Below are positions 8,491 to 17,320 of a DNA stretch of 36,004 nt, one piece after another. Origin of the DNA: a bacterium (GTDB taxonomy: Bacteria > Patescibacteriota > Minisyncoccia > UBA6257 > GWB1-50-10). The notes beneath the pieces are model-generated. The model was not told the DNA's origin. It was given only the letters and a program-made list of their open reading frames with translations, and made no database searches. Location of the stretch: contig JAKAID010000004.1 of assembly GCA_021814545.1 (NCBI GenBank), positions 1 to 36,004 on the forward strand, in the 5' to 3' direction. The stretch's first letter is position 1, and every line of letters begins with the position of its first letter. Position numbers and translations under genes: made by a program.

Positions 8491-10365
8491 CTATTGATTA
8501 TTATTTGCCTTGTCCTTCAGGCGGTTCTCATAGTACCACAGCAGTACGTCTTTGGCTACCGGGACCGTATTTGAGCTCCCCTCCCTCGAATTCTCGATAA
8601 GAATGAGAATGGCGATATCAGGGTCTTTGTAGGGCGCGAAGCCGACGAAGAATGCGTTCGTTTTCGTATTATTTTCGATCTGCGCCGTGCCCGTTTTTGC
8701 GGCCGCTTCGAACGGGAGCGTATGCAAGAGGAAGGCGGTCCCGTAGGACTTCGTGACCGCATCGCGCATGCCCTCGTGCACATCGGGGATGGCGCCCGCA
8801 ATCTTATCCTTCAGGTCGAAGAGTGCGGTCGGCGCGCTCTTCCACACTTCCTTCCCTGCCGCATCCGTCACCGTATCCGCAATGCGGGGCTTGTAAAACG
8901 TGCCGCCGTTCGCGACCGCGCTTATGTAGTTTAAGAGCTCCACCGGCGTGACCGAAAAATCTCCCTGGCCTATCGAAACGTTGTACGTATCGCCAATGCG
9001 CCATGGCTGGCCCGTTTTTTTCTCCTTCCATTCGGGGTCGGGCAGGAATCCGGTCTTTTCGCCAGGAAGGTCTATGCCGGTCTTTTGGTCGAGTCCGAAC
9101 GTCTCCCACCATTTTTTGAGCTCCTCGATGCCAAGCCCCTTCTGGTCTTTATACCCGCCGCCCACTTCGTAGAAATAAACGTTACTTGAGCGCGCGAGTG
9201 CCGCGTGAATATCCACCCAGCCTTGCGGACGCCAGTCCACAAAGCGGCTTGGTTTATCAGGATTATAGGGGTTCGGCAGCTCGATATAACCGATAGAGAG
9301 AATTTGCTTTAGGGGGTCAATAATGCCTTCGGTTAGCGCCGCAATGCTCACGAGCGGCTTGATGGTCGAGCCAGGGTTATACACGCCGCTTACTGCGCGG
9401 TTGAAGAGCGGCCGGCGCGCATCGACTATCGCATTCCCGATGTGCTGCGTATCGAACCCGGGTACGGAAACGAGCGCAAGCACCTCGCCGTTCTTCGGGT
9501 TGAACGCAAGCCCCACACCCACGTCCCTCCCGAGCGACTTCAAATGCTCCGCAAGCCGGTCATAAAAATACTGTTGGAAATCCTTGTCGATGAACGTTGT
9601 TATATTGTCGCCCGCCGTCGGCTCGCGCTCGACGCGCTCGCTCTTTATCTCCCCTTTTGCATTCTTGAATGCGACCTCTTTGCCGTTCACGCCACGCAGA
9701 TACTCATCATAGTAGGCTTCAAGCCCGCCGCGCCCCATCTCATCGTCCATCACGAGTGTGTTGTCGGCAGCAAGGTCATCTTTGCCCACGAGCCCGGTGT
9801 ACCCAATGACCTGCGAAAATACGAGCGGCACCTCATGGACCCGCTTGAACCCCTCCTCAATACGCACGCCAAGGTCAGGAGCCGCCGCGAGTGCCACAAG
9901 CTCGTCTTGGGTCACCTCATTCGTCAGAAGGATGCGGTCGGACACGTTCCAGTCCCGCTCCTCTATCTTTTTCCAGAGTTCGCCCTCATCCATCTTCAAA
10001 ATGGCGCCCACTCGAGTAAGTGCGGCATCGCGCGCTTCGGAGTCTTTGGGCAAAAGACGCGGGTAAAGATATACATTGAACGATGGCGCATTCTCCACGA
10101 GCGGCTTCCCGAAGCGGTCCTCAATGATGCCCCGCGGCGCCATCTTCACTTTCGCATCGCTCACGTTATCGAGCGCGCGCTCTGCGTACAGCGCGTGCTT
10201 CACTACGTTCAAATTGATGAGCTGCAGGCCCGCCGCCACCACCATGATTCCCGCGACCACAAAAAGCCCAAGAAAGGAACTTTGCGGAATGGGAACTTCC
10301 CGAAGATGTTCTTCGACACCCCGGTCGCTTAAAATGTCCTCAAATTGAATAGGCCTTTTCCCCAT
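8491..10365 (-). CDS. mrdA: Penicillin-binding protein 2 (elongasome transpeptidase)
   Basis: N-terminal TM, PRGIIEDRFGKPLVEN, SGVYNPGSTIKPLVSIAAL (SxxK), ARSSNVYFYEVG (SxN), AAKTGTAQ (KTG); next to mreD/mreC/mreB. Confidence 0.93.
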   Translation of the reverse strand: MGKRPIQFEDILSDRGVEEHLREVPIPQSSFLGLFVVAGIMVVAAGLQLINLNVVKHALYAERALDNVSDAKVKMAPRGIIEDRFGKPLVENAPSFNVYLYPRLLPKDSEARDAALTRVGAILKMDEGELWKKIEERDWNVSDRILLTNEVTQDELVALAAAPDLGVRIEEGFKRVHEVPLVFSQVIGYTGLVGKDDLAADNTLVMDDEMGRGGLEAYYDEYLRGVNGKEVAFKNAKGEIKSERVEREPTAGDNITTFIDKDFQQYFYDRLAEHLKSLGRDVGVGLAFNPKNGEVLALVSVPGFDTQHIGNAIVDARRPLFNRAVSGVYNPGSTIKPLVSIAALTEGIIDPLKQILSIGYIELPNPYNPDKPSRFVDWRPQGWVDIHAALARSSNVYFYEVGGGYKDQKGLGIEELKKWWETFGLDQKTGIDLPGEKTGFLPDPEWKEKKTGQPWRIGDTYNVSIGQGDFSVTPVELLNYISAVANGGTFYKPRIADTVTDAAGKEVWKSAPTALFDLKDKIAGAIPDVHEGMRDAVTKSYGTAFLLHTLPFEAAAKTGTAQIENNTKTNAFFVGFAPYKDPDIAILILIENSREGSSNTVPVAKDVLLWYYENRLKDKANNNQ

Positions 10366-10810
10366 ACCACGTGCGTACTATCCATATTACCCCACCTAAA
10401 AGCATGGTGTACACCAGTTCCCCCGTCACCGCGAAGAATGAGAAGGGCGAGGACCGGGAAAGCCAGAGTATCCCATAGAACGCTGCAAGCGCGCCAGGGA
10501 GAAGAATGAAAAAGTCCGCGTTCGCGTTACCCGTAAGACGCGGCCTTATAACCTGCATCGCCAGCACGAGGCCGGCAATAATACCAAGCTCGGGCCACCA
10601 GAATGGGCTCACGAATACAGAGGCCGCGATGAATGCCGCAAGAAGCGCACCGAGCTCCCTCCATGCCATCTTCCTGCACACCAGCACAGTGAATGCAATA
10701 AGCAATAAATTCGGAACAACGCCGCGCACATTCAACGCACCGCTTTGCTCAAAAAATAGCGCTAAGAGCACCGCGAGAGCAGAGGGTAAAATACGCGCAA
10801 AAAAACGCAT
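10340..10810 (-). CDS. mreD: MreD-like rod-shape membrane protein
   Basis: Multi-TM 156 aa protein between mreC and mrdA; identified mainly by synteny and hydrophobicity. Confidence 0.7.
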   Translation of the reverse strand: MRFFARILPSALAVLLALFFEQSGALNVRGVVPNLLLIAFTVLVCRKMAWRELGALLAAFIAASVFVSPFWWPELGIIAGLVLAMQVIRPRLTGNANADFFILLPGALAAFYGILWLSRSSPFSFFAVTGELVYTMLLGGVIWIVRTWYGEKAYSI

Positions 10811-10814
10811 GGGA

Positions 10815-11504
10815 TTAGGGGAAGTTCGTGACCACGTATACCGAGGCGAGGTCCTCGACGTTATACGCGATCGTTATGTCCGCCACCTGCCACACTTTTT
10901 TTTCATCAAGATGCGCGGAACCTACCACGCCCACGTGAAGACCCATCGGATACTCGGGAGAAATATTTCTGATGTCGTCCCCCTCCTTGATGGCCGAGGC
11001 CTTGGGAATGAGCTCAAGCCGCGGGTCGTTCGCGCCCTGGAGCACCGCCTTTACTCCGTCGCCCACCACCGCACTTGATTTCCACGCAGGGTCAAAAATG
11101 GTAATAACCTCGCTTACGCGTTCTTTTACTGCGGACACCCTGCCGAGCAATACGCCGCGCGCAGCGAGCACCGGCATCCCCACCTTCACACCATCCCCCG
11201 CCCCCTTATCTATCATGAGCGCATTCTTGTCGTTGAAGGGATAGTGCGAATAAACCTGTGCCTCGAGCAGCGTGTCGGCAGCGGCTGCCCGCGCAAATTG
11301 CTGGCCCTCGAGCTGCGCCCGCAATGATTCATTCTCGGTCTTTAATGCATTCCACGATTTAAAATTATATCCAGACCCTAAAACACCCTCGAGCATGCCG
11401 CGCGCACCCCAGAGTGCGTTCGTTGCCGCCTCGCGGTAGAAGAACAAGGCCGCAACAATGCACAGAATCGTTGCGGTCGTCAAAAATCCTTTGAATGTCT
11501 TCAT
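10815..11504 (-). CDS. mreC: Rod shape-determining protein MreC
   Basis: TM + coiled coil (NESLRAQLEGQQFARA) + LMIDKGAGDGVKVGMPVLAARGVLLGRVSAV motif. Confidence 0.9.
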   Translation of the reverse strand: MKTFKGFLTTATILCIVAALFFYREAATNALWGARGMLEGVLGSGYNFKSWNALKTENESLRAQLEGQQFARAAAADTLLEAQVYSHYPFNDKNALMIDKGAGDGVKVGMPVLAARGVLLGRVSAVKERVSEVITIFDPAWKSSAVVGDGVKAVLQGANDPRLELIPKASAIKEGDDIRNISPEYPMGLHVGVVGSAHLDEKKVWQVADITIAYNVEDLASVYVVTNFP

Positions 11505-11516
11505 GAACGGAATTCG

Positions 11517-12542
11517 TTATCCTTCAAGTTTCAGGCGAGAAAAATTGTTCAGAAGGTGCTTATGTTCATCGAATTTCTCGCACACCAACCCCGTACCGCG
11601 CGCAACACAGGTCAGCGGATCCTCCACGATCTGCACGCTCACCCCTATCTCCTTCTCGGCGACCGGACCGATGCCGCGCAGCAGACTTCCTCCTCCGCAG
11701 AAGAACATGCCGTTCTTGTAAATATCGCCCACGAGTTCGGGGGGGGCCGACTCAATAAGATCCTTTAGTGCCTCAACAACGAGCTTTAAGGGGCGCACGA
11801 GCCACATGCGCACCTGCGTGTCACGGACCGCTATCTCACGCGGCAGGCCGTTACCCACGTCCCTGCCCCGGACCACAAGCTCAAGCTTCTCGCCAGTAGG
11901 TATCGCGGAACCCACCGCTATCTTTATTTCCTCAGCGGTCGGCTCACCGATGTGGAGGCGCAGTTCTTCGCGCACGCCTTTAATTATTTCGTTATTCAGC
12001 AAGTCGCCCGCGATTTTTAAGCGCTTCGATACCACTATCCCGTTCATGGAGATAATGGCCATGTCGGTCGTACCCGCACCGATGTCTACGATAAGGAACG
12101 CCGAAGGCATGTTGATATCGAGATGGCTCCCGAACGCCGCCGCGAGCGGCTGTTCGATAAGATGAACGGAGTTCGCGCCCGTTTCCTTCAAAAGGTCCTC
12201 TACTGACTTCCGCTCCACCTCGGTAAGGTTTGTCGGCACACTTACCACGGTCGTGGTGACCCAGGACCACGGAATCTTCTCATTCTTCAGGAAGCTCTGG
12301 AGCATTTCCTTCACCATATCGAAGTCGGCGATAACGCCGTTGTTGATGGGGCGAATTGCGGTGATGTGCGCCGGTGTGCGCGAGAGCATTTTCTTCGCCT
12401 CGCTTCCCACGGCGACCACGCGGTCGGTGCGATTGTTGAACGCAACGATGGTCGGCTCGTTCACTACCACACCCGCGCCCTTCAGATAGATCTGCGTCGT
12501 GTCCGTGCCCAAGTCGATACCGATGATTTTCTTGAATATCAT
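11517..12542 (-). CDS. mreB: Rod shape-determining protein MreB (paralog 1)
   Basis: MIFKKIIGIDLGTDTTQIYLKGAGVVVNEPTIVA; VDIGAGTTDMAII; upstream of mreC/mreD. Confidence 0.94.
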   Translation of the reverse strand: MIFKKIIGIDLGTDTTQIYLKGAGVVVNEPTIVAFNNRTDRVVAVGSEAKKMLSRTPAHITAIRPINNGVIADFDMVKEMLQSFLKNEKIPWSWVTTTVVSVPTNLTEVERKSVEDLLKETGANSVHLIEQPLAAAFGSHLDINMPSAFLIVDIGAGTTDMAIISMNGIVVSKRLKIAGDLLNNEIIKGVREELRLHIGEPTAEEIKIAVGSAIPTGEKLELVVRGRDVGNGLPREIAVRDTQVRMWLVRPLKLVVEALKDLIESAPPELVGDIYKNGMFFCGGGSLLRGIGPVAEKEIGVSVQIVEDPLTCVARGTGLVCEKFDEHKHLLNNFSRLKLEG

Positions 12543-12547
12543 AAATG

Positions 12548-13801
12548 CTATTTTGCGAGATACGCGACAAGCTCCTTCTCCGTCATCATACGCGCTTCTT
12601 TCTCATTCCTCCGCTTCAGCTCGAACTTTCCCTGCTCCATCGTCTTCCCGCTCACGACCACCCGTAAGGGAATGCCGATGAGGTCGGCATCGTTGAACTT
12701 CTCCCCTGCCGAAAGTCCCTCGCGGTCGTCGTAGAGCACCTCTATCCCTTTTGCTTCCAGGGTAGTATAGAGCGCTTCCGCGGTTTTTTTCAAATCCGGC
12801 GTCATGGCGCCCAGCGCCAGGAGGTGTACCGCAAAAGGTGCCACGCTCTCCGGCCAGATAATGCCCTTGTCGTCGTGCGAAACCTCAACGATGGTGCCCA
12901 CAAGCCTATCAACGCCGATGCCGTACGAACCCATAACCACCGGATGTTCCTCGCCCTTATTGTCCTTGTAATGAAGCTTCACGGGCGATGAGAACTTCGT
13001 GCCGAGCTTGAAGATATTGCCCACCTCGACGCACGTTACGCTCTCGAGCTTCCCCTTCGTGCATGAGGGGCATTTGTCGCCCGCCTTCGCCGCAGTTATC
13101 TCGCGGTTCTGCGCGAACTGACATGCGCGGCAGAGCATCACCTCGTCCTCGCCCGCTTCCGTTTCCACCATGAACTCGTGAGAGAACTGTTTTGAAAAGT
13201 CACCGCCTGACGCCTCGGTCACATATGCGGTGAGTCCCATGCGCGCGAACACTTTCTTATATGCTTCCTTTGCACGCTCATAGAACTCCGCGAGCGAATC
13301 CTCGTCCGTGTGAAAACTATAGAGGTCTTTCATCGAAAACTCGCGACCGCGGAGCAACCCCGACTTCGCGCGGGGCTCGTTCCTGAACTTCGTCTGTATC
13401 TGATATACCGACTTGGGAAGGTCTTCGTACGAGAATATTTCGAAACGCGCAAGTTCCGCCACGATTTCCTCGTGCGTGGGCCCAAGTCCAAACTCGTGCC
13501 CCGCCTCATCCTTCAGGCGATACATGATTTTCTTCAACCCTTCCCAGCGGCCGGTGCGCTCCCAAGAAGCTTTGGGGTGGAGTGCCGGCATCAATACCTC
13601 GGCGCTTCCCAAGGCATTCATTTCCTCGCGGATGATGCGCTCCACCTTTGTACGCACGCGAAAACCGAGCGGTAGATACGCATGCACGCCCGCCATGAGC
13701 TTGTAAATAAAGTTGCCGCGGGTAAGCGCCTTTGCGTTATAGGCAACCTCGTCTTTGGGGAATTCTTTTTGCGTTTTGAGGAAAAGTTCTGACTGTTTCA
13801 T
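12548..13801 (-). CDS. proS: Prolyl-tRNA synthetase (short form)
   Basis: 417 aa; MKQSELFLKTQKEFPKDEVAYNAKALTRGNFIYKLMAGVHAYLPLGFRV; TKFRNEPRAKSGLLRGREFSMKDLYSFH; VMGSYGIGVDRLVGTIVE. Confidence 0.95.
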   Translation of the reverse strand: MKQSELFLKTQKEFPKDEVAYNAKALTRGNFIYKLMAGVHAYLPLGFRVRTKVERIIREEMNALGSAEVLMPALHPKASWERTGRWEGLKKIMYRLKDEAGHEFGLGPTHEEIVAELARFEIFSYEDLPKSVYQIQTKFRNEPRAKSGLLRGREFSMKDLYSFHTDEDSLAEFYERAKEAYKKVFARMGLTAYVTEASGGDFSKQFSHEFMVETEAGEDEVMLCRACQFAQNREITAAKAGDKCPSCTKGKLESVTCVEVGNIFKLGTKFSSPVKLHYKDNKGEEHPVVMGSYGIGVDRLVGTIVEVSHDDKGIIWPESVAPFAVHLLALGAMTPDLKKTAEALYTTLEAKGIEVLYDDREGLSAGEKFNDADLIGIPLRVVVSGKTMEQGKFELKRRNEKEARMMTEKELVAYLAK

Positions 13802-13802
13802 A

Positions 13803-14888
13803 TTAGTGGATTATCTTACCGATATCGTGCGCGGTCACGATTATCATAAGGACCATGAGCGCCGCGAACCCTACCGCATTCACGATTTGCTGAACACGAA
13901 GCGGCACCGGCGAACCTTTAAGCTTCTCGATAAGGATGAAGAGGATGCGGCCGCCATCGAGCGCAGGAAATGGAATGAAATTGAGCACCGCGAGGTTCAA
14001 AGAAATGAGCGCGACAAGCTGGAAAAGGTAGACGAACCCGAGCTTCCCCGTTTGCGCCGCGATGCTGAAAATCCCCACCGGCCCCGCAACGCCGCGGAGC
14101 GCATCCGAGGGCGTATTCATAAGCCCTTTGATAACCGTGTAGAACCCCTGCGCCGTATCCCAGAATACTTCCATTGAAGCCACGAACCCTTTGCCGACGG
14201 CCGCAAAGAACGACACCTTCGGAATGCCTATCTCGTCGAGCGAAATACCCATCGCACCCTGTCCCGCGGGCGGATTCTTGCGCGAGGTGACCTGGAGCGT
14301 GAGCGGTGTGTCTCCCCGCATAAGGTCGAGCGTAATTACCGTACCCGCTGCTTTCTTTACTGCCGTAACAAACGCCTCGTTCGCGATAGGTTCAGAGAAC
14401 ACCGCCCCCCCTATTTCTGCACCGGCGATAATGTCGTTCGTGCGCACGCCCGCGACCGATGCGGGAGAATTAGGCGCCACCTCGGAAATAATGAGGTGTG
14501 AGGGGCTCCCCACCATAAAGACCGCGGAGAACACGAGCCAGCCCGCAAGCACGTTCATTACAACTCCTGCGCTTAAAATAACCACGCGCTTCCACACCGC
14601 CTGCTTTCCGAAACTCCGCGAGACATCCGTAACATGCGTCTCTCCTTTCTCCACCGCAGCCCCCCTTTCCGCCTCCTCGTCCTCTCCTGCGATATGCACG
14701 AAACCGCCGAGCGGCAAAAGGTTCAGACTATACGTCGTCTCTCCGATTTTCCTACTCAAAAGCCTCGGTGGGTAGCCGAACCCAAATTCCTCGACGCGCA
14801 CGTTGAAGAATTTCGCCGCCGCGAAGTGCCCTATCTCATGCGCGAGAATGAGCACGGCAAGGCTTATAATAACGACAAAAACGGTCAT
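13803..14888 (-). CDS. rseP: RseP-type site-2 protease with PDZ domain
   Basis: N-terminal HEIGHF (HExxH) in TM helix, PDZ-like EVAPNSPASVAGVRTNDIIAGAEI, C-terminal NFIPFPALDGGRIL. Confidence 0.93.
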   Translation of the reverse strand: MTVFVVIISLAVLILAHEIGHFAAAKFFNVRVEEFGFGYPPRLLSRKIGETTYSLNLLPLGGFVHIAGEDEEAERGAAVEKGETHVTDVSRSFGKQAVWKRVVILSAGVVMNVLAGWLVFSAVFMVGSPSHLIISEVAPNSPASVAGVRTNDIIAGAEIGGAVFSEPIANEAFVTAVKKAAGTVITLDLMRGDTPLTLQVTSRKNPPAGQGAMGISLDEIGIPKVSFFAAVGKGFVASMEVFWDTAQGFYTVIKGLMNTPSDALRGVAGPVGIFSIAAQTGKLGFVYLFQLVALISLNLAVLNFIPFPALDGGRILFILIEKLKGSPVPLRVQQIVNAVGFAALMVLMIIVTAHDIGKIIH

Positions 14889-14893
14889 ATGGA

Positions 14894-15457
14894 TTAGCTT
14901 TCTATTTCTTTTATCTTTGCGGCAAGCGTATGTTCGATATCTTTATTTGCCTGGTCCGTGACCTTCTGCACCTCATCGCGTGAACGGAACTTCTGGTCCT
15001 CGCCTATCTCGCTTGCCGCGAGCTGCGACTCGATACCTTTGTTCGCCGCTTCGCGGTGCTGGCGCACCTGGATGCGGTACTGCTCCGCGAGCTTCTTCAC
15101 GTGTCTTACAAGCTCTTCGCGGCGCTCCGCGCTCAACTCCGGAAGAAAAATGCGAATGGCATTCCCCTCAACGTTCGCAGTAAGGCCAAGTGTCGAGGAC
15201 TCGATCGCCTTTGCCGCGGGCGCCACCGCTCCCGCATCCCATAACTGCACGGTCAATTCGCGCGGCGGGGTCACCGTAACAGAGCCCAGGTGTTTGAGCG
15301 GCGTCATCTCACCGTAATAACCCACTTTGATGTCTTCGATGAGGGCCGATGAGGGCCGATTCGCGCGCACGCCGCCCAGCTCGCGCTTGCACTCCTGCAG
15401 CACGAATGCGATGCCTTTTTTGAAGTCTTCAACCGGATTTGCCATAGGTGTGTTCAT
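14894..15457 (-). CDS. frr: Ribosome recycling factor
   Basis: Start re-assigned to MNTPMANPVEDF (or the internal MANP); RPSSALIEDIKVGYYGEMTPLKHLGSVTV and EERREELVRHVKKLAEQYRIQVRQHREAANK match Frr. Confidence 0.93.
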   Translation of the reverse strand: MNTPMANPVEDFKKGIAFVLQECKRELGGVRANRPSSALIEDIKVGYYGEMTPLKHLGSVTVTPPRELTVQLWDAGAVAPAAKAIESSTLGLTANVEGNAIRIFLPELSAERREELVRHVKKLAEQYRIQVRQHREAANKGIESQLAASEIGEDQKFRSRDEVQKVTDQANKDIEHTLAAKIKEIES

Positions 15458-16220
15458 TATATGGGCGGCTTCCTTTATATTCAACCGCTTTCTTCTGGAG
15501 CGGCGCATTCACATTGAACTGCGCTACAAGGAGCGCGCGCTCAAGAAGCCAGCGTAGTGTCGCGCTGTTCTTCACGAGGTCGCGTTCGCGGAGCGCCACG
15601 ATGCGTGCTTCAAGCTGTGCGCCTACTTCATCCGCGACCGGCGGTTCGTCCGCGAGAAGCGCGAGTGCCCTCCCTACCCTGCCATACGCGCGCGAGGCGA
15701 TGCGTGCCGCCTCCGCGGACGAACATTTTTTCTCTTTCACCAGAAATGCCGCAAGCGCACAAGAAGACATGCGCGGAAAATATATTTTCGTGAGGCGCGA
15801 GAGGAGGGGCGCAGTGAGCGCCTGACTGTCGTACGTCACGAGCACGAGAAGCCCGTGCGCGGGAGGCTCCTCAACTATCTTCAAGAGCGCGCCCTGTGCC
15901 TCCGGCGTCAATGCCTCTGCGCCATCTATTATCGCGACGCGGCGCGAGGAACGCACCGGCGTTTGCCACAAAAAATGCTTCAGCGCGCGCACCTCGTCAA
16001 TGCCCAAATTGCCTCTTTCATTCGGCGAGACCCGCATCCGGTCAAGGAGCGGCTCCGCGGAAACCTCGAAAATGCCCCGCTCAATGCGCGCAGCAAGGTG
16101 TTCCGCAAATAATGCCTTACCTATCTCGCGATCACCGTCAAAAAGATAGGCGTGACCGAGTTCCTCCTTTGCTATGAGTGTTTCAAATGTCGACCGCAAT
16201 TGCTCGTGGCCGGATACCAT
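15429..16220 (-). CDS. holB: DNA polymerase III delta' subunit-like AAA protein
   Basis: GHEQLRSTFETLIAKEELGHAYLFDGDREIGKALFAEHLA; RVAIIDGAEALTPEAQGALLKIVEEPPAHGLLVLVT; C-terminus overlaps the frr start. Confidence 0.8.
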   Translation of the reverse strand: MVSGHEQLRSTFETLIAKEELGHAYLFDGDREIGKALFAEHLAARIERGIFEVSAEPLLDRMRVSPNERGNLGIDEVRALKHFLWQTPVRSSRRVAIIDGAEALTPEAQGALLKIVEEPPAHGLLVLVTYDSQALTAPLLSRLTKIYFPRMSSCALAAFLVKEKKCSSAEAARIASRAYGRVGRALALLADEPPVADEVGAQLEARIVALRERDLVKNSATLRWLLERALLVAQFNVNAPLQKKAVEYKGSRPYNEHTYGKSG

Positions 16221-16229
16221 ATATGAAAA

Positions 16230-17234
16230 TTAGCGCCTCAAGAGCGTGCGCTTGTAGACGTCGAGGTGGCTCAAGATGGTCGAAGTTCCCTTTGCCACGC
16301 AAAGGATGGGCTCCTCTGCCACATAGGCCGACACGCCAAGCGAGCGCTTGATGAATTCCTCAAGGTCGCGGAGCTGTGAGCTGCCGCCTGAGAGAATAAT
16401 ACCCTTTTCCATGATGTCTGCGGCAAGTTCGGGCGGAGTCACATTAAAGACGGACTGGACCGAATTCATGATATCGACAAGGTGCCCATTCAACGCTTCG
16501 GCGACCTCGTTCGAATTGATGACCATATCCTTCGGGAGACCGGTATGAAGGTCGCGCCCGCGTATCTTCATCTCCATCTTGTTGCGGTTCTGCATCGCCG
16601 TACCAATGGTAATCTTAATGTTCTCTGCGGTGTTCTCGCCTATCGCAAGGCCATATTTCTTTTTGATGTACTCGCTTATCGCATTATCGAAGCGGTTCCC
16701 TGCAACGCGAAGACTCGCCCAGGTGACGATGCCGCCGAGCGAAATGACCGCCACCTCGGTGGTACCGCCACCGATATTCACGATCATGTTGCCTTCCGCG
16801 GAATGAATAGGAATACCCGCACCAAGCGACGCGAGGAGCGGCTCTTTTACAAGGTATACTTCTTTTGCGCCCGCCTCTTTCGCGGCGTTCATCACCGCGC
16901 GATGCTCGGTCGAGGTAATACCGGCGGGAACCGAGATGACCACTTCGGGGCGCACCACGTTAAAGGCGCCGATGCTCTTCGAGATAAAATACTTCAACAT
17001 CGCCTGCGTAATGTAGTACTCGGCGATAACGCCGTCCTTCAGTGGCCGATAGGTCACAATGTCGTCGGGCGTGCGCCCTACCATTTCTTTCGCGTCGAGC
17101 CCCACCGCGAGCACGGAATTGTCCGGCTTTCGGAGCGCCACGACCGTCGGCTCGTTTATCACGATTCCTTTTTCGGGCAAAAATACGAGCGTATTCGTCG
17201 TTCCAAGGTCAATGCCAATCTTCCGCGTAAACAT
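16230..17234 (-). CDS. MreB/Mbl-like actin homolog (paralog 2)
   Basis: [45 protein letters not shown]...; NIGGGTTEVAVISLGGIV; LSGGSSQLRDLEEFIKRSLG. Confidence 0.94.
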   Translation of the reverse strand: MFTRKIGIDLGTTNTLVFLPEKGIVINEPTVVALRKPDNSVLAVGLDAKEMVGRTPDDIVTYRPLKDGVIAEYYITQAMLKYFISKSIGAFNVVRPEVVISVPAGITSTEHRAVMNAAKEAGAKEVYLVKEPLLASLGAGIPIHSAEGNMIVNIGGGTTEVAVISLGGIVTWASLRVAGNRFDNAISEYIKKKYGLAIGENTAENIKITIGTAMQNRNKMEMKIRGRDLHTGLPKDMVINSNEVAEALNGHLVDIMNSVQSVFNVTPPELAADIMEKGIILSGGSSQLRDLEEFIKRSLGVSAYVAEEPILCVAKGTSTILSHLDVYKRTLLRR

Positions 17235-17320
17235 AATTGTGCATTCACTTTACTATACCCCCCGCGAGAAATGCAAACTTCTTGCGAAAACGCGTAGGTG
17301 AGGTATACCTAATAAGGAAT

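Noticed and set aside
9442-10332. 296-aa plus-strand ORF
   Set aside because: Antisense to mrdA (PBP2); shadow ORF.
15339-15361. Tandem 10-bp direct repeat (GATGAGGGCC x2) inside frr
   Set aside because: Falls in a conserved Frr segment (RPSSALIEDIKV) without an insertion relative to the family; likely chance codon similarity.
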